This document shows positions 15,582 through 22,352 of a DNA stretch of 25,620 bases, piece by piece; position 1 is the first letter of the stretch, and each line of letters begins with the position of its first letter. Source of the stretch: an uncultured Collinsella sp. (GTDB lineage: Bacteria; Actinomycetota; Coriobacteriia; Coriobacteriales; Coriobacteriaceae); the NCBI GenBank assembly GCA_902478995.1, contig CABSNF010000027.1, forward strand, positions 1 through 25,620, given 5' to 3'. The notes under the pieces were generated by a model, which saw only the letters and a list, made by a program, of their open reading frames with translations, was not told the DNA's origin and did no database searches. A program made the position numbers and the translations under genes.

Positions 15582-17057
15582 GTGTTTGATTCCCTGAGCG
15601 ATCGCCTCAACGACACATTTGACCGCCTGCGCGGTAAGGGTAAGCTGACCGAGGCCGATATTACTTCTGCCATGCGCGATATTCGCATGGCGCTGCTCGA
15701 GGCCGACGTTAACTTTAAGGTCGTCAAGGAGTTCGTTGCCAAGACCAAGGAGCGCTGCATGACCGCCGAGGTCATGGAGTCGCTGTCGCCGGCGCAAAAC
15801 GTCGTCAAGATCGTGCTCGACGAGCTCACCGAGATGCTCGGCTCAACCGAGAGCAAGCTCGTCTTTAGCAACCGCATTCCCAATGTCATCATGCTCGTGG
15901 GCCTGCAGGGCTCCGGTAAGACCACGGCGGCCGTAAAGCTGGCCTACCTGCTCAAGAAGCAGGGCCGCTCGCCGCTGCTCGCCGCGTGCGACGTCTACCG
16001 TCCCGCCGCTGCCGACCAGCTGGCCACGCTTGGTGGCGAGATCGGCGTGCCGGTCTTCCGCGGTGACGGCGCGCATCCGGTCGACATTGCCACGGGCGCC
16101 ATCCAGGAGGCCGTCGACCATCTGCGTGACGTGGTCATCGTCGATACCGCCGGTCGTCTGCAGATCGACGAGCAGATGATGCAGGAGGCCGTCGACATCA
16201 AGAAGGCCGTCAAGCCCGACCAGGTGCTGATGGTCGTCGACGCCATGACCGGCCAGGACATCGTCAACGTCGTTTCGACCTTCGCCGAGCGCACTGACTT
16301 TGACGGCGTGATTATCTCCAAGCTCGACGGCGACGCCCGTGGCGGTGGCGCACTTTCGGTGCGTCAGGTGACCGGCAAGCCCATCAAGTTTGTGAGCATG
16401 GGCGAGAAACCCGATTCGCTTGAGCCGTTCTATCCCGATCGCATGGCCAAGCGCATTCTGGGTATGGGCGATGTTGTCGGCATCATCGAGAAGGCCCAGG
16501 AGGCAGCCGATGCCGAGCAGCTCGAGGCTGCCGAGCGTATGCTGCGCGAGGGCTTTACCATGAACGACATGCTCGACCAGATGAAAGCCGTCAAGAAGAT
16601 GGGCGGCATGAAGGGTATCCTGGGCATGCTCCCCGGCGGCCAGCGTGCGCTCAACCAGATGGGCGGCAACCTGGACGAGGGCATCTTCGATAAGAACGAG
16701 GCCATCATCATGTCGATGACCAAGGAGGAGCGCCTGCGTCCTTCCATCATCAACGGCCAGCGCCGTGCTCGCATTGCCAAGGGCGCCGGCGTGACCCCCA
16801 CCGAGGTCAACAGCCTTATGAAGCAGTGGGGCGAGATGAATAAGATGATGGGCCGCATGCGCACGATGGCCAATCAGGCACAGGGCGGCGGCAAAAAGGG
16901 CAAAAAGGGAAAGAAGGGCAAGAAGATGCGCATGCCCAATATCCCTGGGCTAGACGCTATGGGTCTGGGCGGCATGGGCGGCCTGGGTACGGGCGGTCCC
17001 AAGTCCGATATGGAGCTGCTGCGCCAGATGGAAGCGCAGATGCGCAATAAGAAATAG
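15582..17057 (+). CDS. ffh: signal recognition particle protein Ffh
   Basis: Ffh is the GTPase that binds signal sequences of emerging membrane and secreted proteins together with 4.5S RNA. The 491-residue protein starts MFDSLSDRLNDTFDRLRGKG. GTP-binding motifs are GLQGSGKTT at residues 107-115, DTAGRLQ from 188, and SKLDGDARGG. The methionine-rich M domain follows from about residue 330 (MNDMLDQMKAVKKMGGMKGI; the helix-turn-helix IINGQRRARIAKGAGV). The tail is unusual in composition: repeated GKK units, then a Gly/Met-rich stretch ending MEAQMRNKK. GTG at 15582 has AAGGAG at 15570-15575. No 4.5S RNA gene is visible in the window. The rpsP-rimM-trmD genes that often follow ffh are not here. 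Confidence 0.97.
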   Translation: MFDSLSDRLNDTFDRLRGKGKLTEADITSAMRDIRMALLEADVNFKVVKEFVAKTKERCMTAEVMESLSPAQNVVKIVLDELTEMLGSTESKLVFSNRIPNVIMLVGLQGSGKTTAAVKLAYLLKKQGRSPLLAACDVYRPAAADQLATLGGEIGVPVFRGDGAHPVDIATGAIQEAVDHLRDVVIVDTAGRLQIDEQMMQEAVDIKKAVKPDQVLMVVDAMTGQDIVNVVSTFAERTDFDGVIISKLDGDARGGGALSVRQVTGKPIKFVSMGEKPDSLEPFYPDRMAKRILGMGDVVGIIEKAQEAADAEQLEAAERMLREGFTMNDMLDQMKAVKKMGGMKGILGMLPGGQRALNQMGGNLDEGIFDKNEAIIMSMTKEERLRPSIINGQRRARIAKGAGVTPTEVNSLMKQWGEMNKMMGRMRTMANQAQGGGKKGKKGKKGKKMRMPNIPGLDAMGLGGMGGLGTGGPKSDMELLRQMEAQMRNKK

Positions 17058-17081
17058 GGCTGTAATTCCAGCTTGATATGG

Positions 17082-17120
17082 CAAAGGCCACTCGGAAGTT
17101 ACCGGGTGGCCTTTGTTGTT
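17082..17120 (+). terminator. intrinsic terminator after ffh
   Basis: CAAAGGCCACTCGG (17082-17095) pairs over 14 positions (one G-T) with CCGGGTGGCCTTTG (17102-17115), followed by TTGTT. It lies 24 bases after the ffh stop and 57 before the end of the opposing gene, so it ends the long plus-strand cluster and may also serve the minus-strand gene. Confidence 0.8.
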
Positions 17121-17177
17121 GGCTTTGATTGTTGGGTTGCGCTTAGCGTCGCGCCTCGAGCTCGCAGTGCCGTGCCG

Positions 17178-17936
17178 TTAGTGGCGGCCGTAGCCCTCGT
17201 GGCCCTCGTGCTCGTGATGGCCGTGGCAGCTGCATGACTCACTATGGCCGTGGTCGTGGTCATGGCCGTGGCAGCCGCACGTGGCCTCGCCGTTCTGTGC
17301 GAGCGTGCCGGCGATAAGGGCCTCGACGCAAGCGTCGCAGCTGCCCTGGGCACCTGCGTATACCGTGATGCCGGCTTGGGCAAGCGCGTTGATAGCGCCA
17401 CCGCCGATGCCGCCGCAGATGAGCGTGTTCACGCCGCCGTTGGCGAGCAGGCCCGCCAGGGCGCCGTGACCGGTGCCGCCGGTGCCCACGACCTGCTCGT
17501 TGAGCACCTTGCCGTCCTGAATGTCGTAGATCTTGAACTGCTCGCTGCGGCCAAAGTGCATAAAGATGTTGCCGTTGTCGTACGTGGTTGCCACCCTCAT
17601 GGTGTCGACCTCCTTTGCTGGCCATACGGCCGTCGCTGTGGTGATGGGGGAGTACGCGATATTGCCGCCCTCGATGATGAGCGCCCGTCCGTTGACCAGC
17701 GCGTTTGCCACCTTGCGATGCGCGCGGCTGCAGATTGCCGCCACCGTGGCGCGGGCAATGCCCATGTGCTGGGCGACGGCCTCCTGATTGAGGCCTTCCA
17801 GGTCGCACAAGCGCAGCACCTCGAGCTCGTCGACCGTCATGTCGATGGCATCGCCGCTTGCTAGGCCGTCAGGGGTAAAGCCGCGGTATTCGGGGATGAT
17901 CCCGACGCGGCGCAGTTTTTCGCGTCTTCCTGCCAT
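17178..17936 (-). CDS. DUF134 DNA-binding domain fused to NifX-like metal-cluster domain
   Basis: The 252-residue protein joins two families. Residues 1-90 match DUF134, a predicted helix-turn-helix family (MTVDELEVLRLCDLEGLNQE; HMGIARATVAAICSRAHRKV). Residues 113-213 match the NifX/NafY-type domain that binds iron-molybdenum or other metal clusters (MRVATTYDNGNIFMHFGRSE; TLICGGIGGGAINALAQAGI), with Cys200 and Cys203. The tail at 220-252 holds 11 His and 4 Cys and should bind metal. ATG at 17936 has AAGGAG five bases before it; a GTG two codons upstream would overlap that site. Met113 has its own perfect AAGGAGGT seven bases upstream (17608-17615), so a NifX-only product of 140 residues is possible. 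No nitrogenase genes are near. Role in metal or Fe-S handling, with self-regulation, is inference. Confidence 0.88.
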   Translation of the reverse strand: MAGRREKLRRVGIIPEYRGFTPDGLASGDAIDMTVDELEVLRLCDLEGLNQEAVAQHMGIARATVAAICSRAHRKVANALVNGRALIIEGGNIAYSPITTATAVWPAKEVDTMRVATTYDNGNIFMHFGRSEQFKIYDIQDGKVLNEQVVGTGGTGHGALAGLLANGGVNTLICGGIGGGAINALAQAGITVYAGAQGSCDACVEALIAGTLAQNGEATCGCHGHDHDHGHSESCSCHGHHEHEGHEGYGRH

Positions 17937-17950
17937 GCGCACTCCTTATC

Positions 17951-17962
17951 TGACATATGTCA
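17951..17962. promoter_or_regulatory. palindromic operator 1 (TGACATATGTCA)
   Basis: TGACATATGTCA is a perfect 12-bp palindrome close to the predicted transcription start of the DUF134-NifX gene. The core CATATGTCA recurs in the dyad at 18001-18018, with centres 53 bp apart, close to five helical turns. This points to two sites for the same regulator, perhaps the DUF134 protein itself. Confidence 0.6.
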
Positions 17963-17967
17963 ACAAT

Positions 17968-17995
17968 AGGATAACTCAATGCTCATTGAGCGCAA
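17968..17995 (-). promoter_or_regulatory. promoter of the DUF134-NifX gene
   Basis: On the minus strand TTGCGC (17995-17990) and TATCCT (17973-17968) are 16 bases apart, with the gene start 32 bases after the -10. The spacer contains a 7-bp dyad. Confidence 0.45.
17975..17990. promoter_or_regulatory. dyad in the promoter spacer
   Basis: CTCAATG and CATTGAG are perfect 7-bp arms separated by two bases. The dyad fills the space between the proposed -35 and -10 of the minus-strand gene, a position from which a bound protein could block or remodel the promoter. Its sequence differs from the two flanking CATATGTCA sites, so a second regulator is possible. Confidence 0.45.
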
Positions 17996-18000
17996 GGAAT

Positions 18001-18018
18001 TTCTGGCATATGTCAGAA
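18001..18018. promoter_or_regulatory. palindromic operator 2 (TTCTGGCATATGTCAGAA)
   Basis: This 18-bp dyad has one mismatched pair of positions (G/T) and shares CATATGTCA with operator 1. It lies upstream of the proposed minus-strand promoter and about 45 bases before a possible thyA -10 (TACAAT, 18063-18068), so it could affect both divergent genes. Confidence 0.55.
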
Positions 18019-18102
18019 AATGAGGGCTTATGTTAGGGCTGTGGGGCCGCGTGCGCCTGGGCTACAATGAATCTCGCTTGTAGGCGACTGACAGGAGGGT
18101 CA

Positions 18103-18951
18103 ATGAGCAAGGCTGATCAACAGTTTGTAGCCATGTGCCGCGATATTCTGGACCATGGCACCACCACCGAGGGCCAAAAGGTCCGCCCGGTGTGGGAGGA
18201 CGGCACCCCTGCCTATACCATTAAAAACTTTGGTGTCACGGCGCGCTATGACCTGCGCGAAGAGTTCCCGGCACTTACCCTGCGCCGTACGGCGCTTAAG
18301 TCTGCTATGGACGAGATCCTGTGGATCTATCAGAAGAAGTCCAATAACGTACATGACCTCAACAGCCATATTTGGGATGAGTGGGCCGACGAGACCGGCT
18401 CTATCGGCAAGGCCTACGGCTATCAGATTGGCCAGAAGAGCCATTATGCCGAGGGTGACTTTGATCAGATGGACCGTGTGCTGTACGACCTCAAGCACAC
18501 GCCGTACAGCCGCCGCATTATGACGAACACCTATGTGTTTAGCGACCTGTCCGAGATGCACCTGTATCCGTGCGCCTACAGCGTGACGTATAACGTGACG
18601 CAGCGCCCGCAGGATGATAAACCGACGCTCAACATGATTCTCAACCAGCGTAGCCAGGACATTTTGGCCGCGAACAACTGGAACGTATGCCAGTATGCCA
18701 TTCTGTTGATGATGGTCGCACAGTCGGTCGATATGATTGCTGGCGAGCTGCTGCACGTGATCGCCGATGCCCATATTTACGACCGCCATGTCGATATCGT
18801 CCGCGAGCTTATCGAGCGTCCGCAGTTTGCGGCTCCCAAGGTAACGCTCAACCCCGATGTGCATGATTTCTACGCGTTTACGACCGACGACCTGATCGTC
18901 GAGGGCTATGAGCACGGTCCGCAGGTAAAGAACATCCCCATTGCGGTGTAG
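18103..18951 (+). CDS. thyA: thymidylate synthase (ThyA type)
   Basis: ThyA makes dTMP from dUMP with methylenetetrahydrofolate, releasing dihydrofolate. The 282-residue protein has the catalytic Cys at 157 in LYPCAYSVTYNV. The dUMP-binding pattern is QRSQDILAANNWNVCQYA, keeping the Arg, Ser, Asp and Asn used by the family, and HIYDRH supplies the later His and Tyr. It differs from the E. coli form: the residue after the Cys is Ala, not His, and LGLPFN is replaced by LAANNWN. These changes suggest a divergent subgroup. ATG at 18103 has AGGAGG at 18093-18098; a longer in-frame start at 18067 would overlap the possible -10 TACAAT. The next gene, dihydrofolate reductase, recycles the dihydrofolate made here. 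Confidence 0.94.
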   Translation: MSKADQQFVAMCRDILDHGTTTEGQKVRPVWEDGTPAYTIKNFGVTARYDLREEFPALTLRRTALKSAMDEILWIYQKKSNNVHDLNSHIWDEWADETGSIGKAYGYQIGQKSHYAEGDFDQMDRVLYDLKHTPYSRRIMTNTYVFSDLSEMHLYPCAYSVTYNVTQRPQDDKPTLNMILNQRSQDILAANNWNVCQYAILLMMVAQSVDMIAGELLHVIADAHIYDRHVDIVRELIERPQFAAPKVTLNPDVHDFYAFTTDDLIVEGYEHGPQVKNIPIAV

Positions 18952-18960
18952 GTGACGCGC

Positions 18961-19479
18961 ATGACGTGTAAGCTTTCTGCCATTGTCGCCGTGTGCGATG
19001 ACTGGGGCATTGGGTGCGAGGGCGACATGGTGGTGTCCAACCGTGCCGACATGCGTCATTTTGTGGCGTGCACCAAAGGTTGCCCGGTCATCATGGGGCG
19101 CAAGACGCTGTTGAGTTTTCCCGGCGGGCGTCCGCTCAAGAATCGTCGCAACATTGTGCTCACGCGCGACGAGGGCTTTGCCCCCGAGGGCGTTGACGTG
19201 GTGCATAGCATTGAGGAAGCGCTCGCCGCGGTTGCCGATGAGGCTGTTGCATGGGTGATCGGTGGCGGCGATGTCTATCGGCAGTTTTTGCCGTATTGCG
19301 TGGAGGCCGAGGTTACGCATAACCATTGCGTGCATGACGTGGATACGTACTTTCCCGATCTAGATGCCGATCCCGCGTGGGAGATTGCGCGGCGTGGCGG
19401 TGTTGCCACGATTGCCGCGGGCGAGGGCGACGAGGGTGTCGATTATGAGTTCGTGGCGTATCGCCGCGTTAAGGCTTAA
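18961..19479 (+). CDS. folA: dihydrofolate reductase
   Basis: This enzyme reduces dihydrofolate to tetrahydrofolate with NADPH and so completes the thymidylate cycle with ThyA next door. The 172-residue protein has VIMGRKTLLSFPGGRPLKNR and VIGGGDVYRQFLPY, both typical cofactor-binding segments. The catalytic acid is kept (Asp in SNRADMRHF, matching Asp27 of E. coli), and so is the Thr of EVTHNH. The usual Pro-Trp before the acid is Val-Val in GDMVVSNRAD, a variant I associate with gut Gram-positive relatives. ATG at 18961 has AGGTGA at 18950-18955, five bases away; a GTG at 18952 directly after the thyA stop is the alternative. Co-transcription with thyA is likely. Confidence 0.93.
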   Translation: MTCKLSAIVAVCDDWGIGCEGDMVVSNRADMRHFVACTKGCPVIMGRKTLLSFPGGRPLKNRRNIVLTRDEGFAPEGVDVVHSIEEALAAVADEAVAWVIGGGDVYRQFLPYCVEAEVTHNHCVHDVDTYFPDLDADPAWEIARRGGVATIAAGEGDEGVDYEFVAYRRVKA

Positions 19480-19509
19480 ACCCGATTATTCCTTCGGTAT
19501 TATCGGGTT
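19479..19509 (+). other. hairpin overlapping the folA stop
   Basis: AACCCGAT (19479-19486) and ATCGGGTT (19502-19509) form an 8-bp stem around a 15-base loop. There is no T-run, so it is probably an mRNA 3'-end structure or part of a two-hairpin terminator with the one that follows. Confidence 0.4.
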
Positions 19510-19520
19510 GGAATGAGTGG

Positions 19521-19552
19521 CGGGGCAGCGCATGGCGTTGCCCCGATATTTG
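19521..19552 (+). terminator. probable terminator of thyA-folA
   Basis: CGGGGCAGCG (19521-19530) pairs with CGTTGCCCCG (19536-19545) with one G-T pair and a 5-base loop, followed by the weak T-rich ATATTTGT. Confidence 0.55.
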
Positions 19553-19588
19553 TATAGGTGCTGCAAAGAAGGATGCGGGCTGGCTGCT

Positions 19589-20503
19589 ATGACTGATGCC
19601 GTTGAGGTGCTGCGAATCGATTCGCTCGAGGACGGGCGACTCGATGCCTATGTGCGACTGACCGAGCGTGAGCTTCGCTGCGTGCTGGAGCCGCAGAAGG
19701 GCATTTTTATCGCCGAGAGTGCCAAGGTCATCGAGCGTGCGGTTCGCGCCGGATACGAGCCGGTGAGCTTTCTTTTGGGCGAACGCTGGCTCGACCAGAT
19801 GATGCCGCTGTTTGAGCGCCTGGTTGTGCGCGAGGGCGCAGGTCCGGTTCCTGTGTTCGTTGCCTCCATGGAGCTTATGGAGCAGCTGACGGGCTTTAAC
19901 GTGACGCGCGGTGCGCTCGCGGCGTTCCGTCGCCCGCGTCAGATTCCGGTTGATGAGTTCTTGGGCGGCGTCGTCGAGGCGGCGGGGGAGCGCCCGGTTC
20001 GCGTGTGCGTGCTCGAGGGTATTGTCGACCACACCAACGTCGGCGCGATTTTTCGCTCGGCGGCTGCGCTGAACGTCGATGGCATTTTGGTGAGCCCTAC
20101 GTGCTGCGATCCGCTGTACCGTCGCTCGGCCCGCGTGAGCATGGGCACCGTGTTTCAGGTGCCGTGGACGCGCATTGGCAGCGAGGCGCGCGTATGGCCG
20201 CATGACGGGCTGGCGGCGCTGCACGATGCCGGCTTTTCGTGTGCCGCGATGGCGTTGACGGATGATTCGGTGTCGTTGGACGATCCCGCGCTGCAGGAGA
20301 TTGACCGCCTGGCAATCTTTATGGGCACCGAGGGTGCTGGCTTAGGCGCCAAGACCATTGCTGGCTGCGACCGAGCCGTTCGTATTCCGATGGCGCACGG
20401 GGTCGATTCGCTCAACGTTGCCGCGGCAAGTGCCGTCGCCTTTTGGCAGCTGTGCCCGCACGTGAGCAACGAGTATCACTACCAGCCGGGGCTGTATCAC
20501 TAA
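19589..20503 (+). CDS. TrmH/SpoU-family RNA methyltransferase
   Basis: The 304-residue protein belongs to the SpoU (TrmH) class of knotted methyltransferases that methylate the 2'-OH of ribose in tRNA or rRNA. The three family motifs are in order: motif 1 HTNVGAIFRSAAAL (residues 148-161, catalytic Arg156), motif 2 FMGTEGAGL (244-252) and motif 3 RIPMAHGVDSLNVAAA (265-280). An N-terminal substrate-binding domain of about 120 residues precedes them (IFIAESAKVIERAVRAGYEP). The exact RNA target cannot be told from sequence. The start is uncertain: ATG at 19589 gives a normal length but AAGAAGGA is 15 bases away; earlier in-frame codons would run through the terminator hairpin. It stands alone between thyA-folA and the MATE gene. 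Confidence 0.9.
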   Translation: MTDAVEVLRIDSLEDGRLDAYVRLTERELRCVLEPQKGIFIAESAKVIERAVRAGYEPVSFLLGERWLDQMMPLFERLVVREGAGPVPVFVASMELMEQLTGFNVTRGALAAFRRPRQIPVDEFLGGVVEAAGERPVRVCVLEGIVDHTNVGAIFRSAAALNVDGILVSPTCCDPLYRRSARVSMGTVFQVPWTRIGSEARVWPHDGLAALHDAGFSCAAMALTDDSVSLDDPALQEIDRLAIFMGTEGAGLGAKTIAGCDRAVRIPMAHGVDSLNVAAASAVAFWQLCPHVSNEYHYQPGLYH

Positions 20504-20629
20504 ACAGATATTTCGCACCGGGCTGTGGTTCGGGGCGTTTCGGCCGACGCTGGTCGGTGCTAAGCTGGTGTCGGCTTTGGTCTTAAATTGCCGTTTTGTT
20601 GTATGACGTACGCTAGTGGGGGAGGGCGT

Positions 20630-21979
20630 GTGGCTAAGAAATCTACGGCTATCGATGTAACGCAGGGTGTCATTTGGCAGCAGCTGCTGTCGCTGTGCGT
20701 TCCCATTTTCTTTAGTTCGTTCTTTCAGCAGGCATACACGCTTATCGGTACCTATATCGTCGGTCAGTTTGGTGGCAAGCTCGCGCTGGGTGGCATTCAG
20801 GCCACGATGGTGCTCACCGAGCTCTGCATTGGTTTTTGCGTCGGTGTGGGTGCTGGCTGTGCCGTTATTACCGGTCAGTTTTTTGGCCAGCACGATGACG
20901 AGCGCCTGAGCCGATCGGTCCACACGGCCATGACGCTCGCGCTGATGGGCGGTATCGCTTTCTCGATTCTTGGCATAGTGTTCGTTGAGCCCATGCTGGT
21001 GCTTATGAATACGCCGCATGAACTATTGGCCGAGGGCGTGGCCTATGCCCGTTGCTATTTTGCCGCCATGGTTGCGGCGCTGCTGCTCAATATGGGAACG
21101 GCATTGCTGCGCGCCGTGGGCGACACGCGCGGGCCCGCTGTGATCATCGCTTCCGGCTGCCTTGTTAATGCGGTGCTGGATGTCATCTTCGTTGCCGTAC
21201 TTCATATGGAGGCTCTGGGCTGCGGCATCGCGGTGGCGCTGACCATTTGCTCCAATGCCACGATGATCGTGATTCGTATGATGCACGCACCGGGTGCGTG
21301 GCGGCTTTCACTGTCCAAACTCGGCATTGATCCTGGCATTTGTAAGAGCATGATCTCGTGTGGTCTGCCGCTTGGTTTTCAGTCTGCTGCGTATTCGATT
21401 TCCAACGTTTTGATTCAGGTGTCGGTCAACTCGTTTGGTGTCGATGTCACCACGGCTTGGGGTCTTTCGGGCCGCCTGGATGGCATTGTCTGGATGGTTA
21501 CCGAGGCGCTTGGCGTGTCGATCACCACGTTCTCGGCACAGAACTTTGGCGCGCGCAACTACGAGCGCATGCGCAAGGGCTACCATACGTCGCTCGTGCT
21601 GTCGTTTATGCTCATTGGTGGCCTGTCTGCCGTGCTGCTGGTATTCTCGGGTCCGCTGTCTCGTCTGTTTGTCGACGATGCTTCGATTTCGGCGTACACC
21701 ACGACGATTCTTCAATTTATCGCGCCGTTCTACGCGATTTTCTCGATTATCGAGAACGCGTCGGGTTCCATCCGCGGCGCCGGCGTGAGCTTGCAGCCCA
21801 TGCTGCTCACGATTTTTGGCACCGTCGTGCTCAGGGTGATCTGGGTATTTGCGATTATGCCGTTCGATCCGTCGCTTGAGCACCTGCTGCTGGTCTACCC
21901 CGTAACCTGGGTAATCACCGCCACGATGTTCACCGTCTACCACCACAGCGGCAACTGGCTAGGCCGCGCCACCGCCTAA
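20630..21979 (+). CDS. MATE family efflux transporter
   Basis: The 449-residue integral membrane protein fits the MATE (NorM/DinF-like) family, cation-driven exporters of drugs or metabolites. The beginning VIWQQLLSLCVPIFFSSFFQ QAYTLIGTYIVGQ is typical of the first two helices, and the repeat at residue 230 onward (MISCGLPLGFQSAAYSISNV) starts the second half, consistent with 12 membrane helices in two bundles. GTG at 20630 is preceded by GGGGGAGGG (20618-20626) and gives the family's usual start; in-frame TTG at 20588 and ATG at 20603 lie upstream of that site. The 126 bases before it hold no clear promoter. The substrate cannot be predicted. Its stop codon is followed at once by a nested inverted repeat. 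Confidence 0.92.
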   Translation: MAKKSTAIDVTQGVIWQQLLSLCVPIFFSSFFQQAYTLIGTYIVGQFGGKLALGGIQATMVLTELCIGFCVGVGAGCAVITGQFFGQHDDERLSRSVHTAMTLALMGGIAFSILGIVFVEPMLVLMNTPHELLAEGVAYARCYFAAMVAALLLNMGTALLRAVGDTRGPAVIIASGCLVNAVLDVIFVAVLHMEALGCGIAVALTICSNATMIVIRMMHAPGAWRLSLSKLGIDPGICKSMISCGLPLGFQSAAYSISNVLIQVSVNSFGVDVTTAWGLSGRLDGIVWMVTEALGVSITTFSAQNFGARNYERMRKGYHTSLVLSFMLIGGLSAVLLVFSGPLSRLFVDDASISAYTTTILQFIAPFYAIFSIIENASGSIRGAGVSLQPMLLTIFGTVVLRVIWVFAIMPFDPSLEHLLLVYPVTWVITATMFTVYHHSGNWLGRATA

Positions 21980-22062
21980 TGATCCCTTGGGTCGGAGGAA
22001 AATGGATCATTGCTCTCCGTCGTGATGTCGATGATCCGTTTTCCTCTCTCCCCTTCGGATCA
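21980..22062. repeat. 83-bp nested inverted repeat between MATE and cobO remnant
   Basis: An outer pair TGATCC (21980-21985) and GGATCA (22057-22062) encloses a 17-bp stem. In the stem, 21994-22010 pairs with 22031-22047 including two G-T pairs, around a 20-base loop. A further copy GGATCATT at 22004 could pair with AATGATCC at 21978 instead. The structure fills almost the whole gap between two converging stop codons (MATE ends at 21979, cobO remnant at 22064). It may be a bidirectional terminator or a small mobile repeat. Confidence 0.65.
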
Positions 22063-22063
22063 A

Positions 22064-22260
22064 TTAGTATTCGATGCCTTGGCGGGCCAGGAGGCCTTCG
22101 TCGAAGTAGTGTTTGACGGGGCGCATTTCGGTGACCAGGTCGGCGAGGTCAGCGAGGGGCAGCAGCCCGCGGCCGGTGAGCACGAGCTCCGTGGTGTCGG
22201 GTTTCATCGCGATCAGTTGCCCGTATAGATTTGAACCTTGCCGACTTCCAGTGATGCCAT
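22064..22260 (-). pseudogene. cobO: cobalamin adenosyltransferase remnant, internal deletion
   Basis: On the minus strand an ATG at 22260, with AAAGGA at 22271-22266, opens MASLEVGKVQIYTGN and stops at TGA (22215-22213). One frame over, beginning near 22216, the sequence reads LIAMKPDTTELVLTGRG, then LADLVTEMRPVKHYFDEG, then LLARQGIEY and a stop at 22066-22064. The first piece is the start of CobO/BtuR up to YTGN, just before the ATP-binding GKGKTT; the second is the C-terminal fifty-odd residues. Comparing with the known family length of 170-200, about 100-110 residues including the P-loop are missing, and the two halves are out of frame. The enzyme would adenosylate corrinoids; this copy cannot. 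The ends are well preserved, so the loss looks recent. It converges on the MATE gene and diverges from ftsH. Confidence 0.9.
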
Positions 22261-22352
22261 CTCTGTCCTTTCGTGCCCGGCGTCGGTTTATCGCCGTCCG
22301 GGTTGGGTATTCTAGATAGCATTATCAACCCCAGTAGATGGAGTTCAAGCAG

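Noticed and set aside
19517..19588. N-terminal extension of the RNA methyltransferase to 19517
   Set aside because: The extra 24 codons would run through the terminator hairpin at 19521-19545 and add Cys-rich sequence without resemblance to the family.
22010..22228. 72-residue plus-strand frame between MATE and ftsH
   Set aside because: It is antisense to the cobO remnant, whose minus-strand reading gives clear family sequence, and its start lies in the inverted repeat.
22300..22331. GGGTTG/CAACCC inverted repeat before ftsH
   Set aside because: Arms are only 6 bp with a 20-base loop; not distinguishable from chance.
22261..22352. Cobalamin riboswitch for the cobO remnant
   Set aside because: I saw no B12-box or multi-stem leader in the 92 bases between cobO and ftsH.
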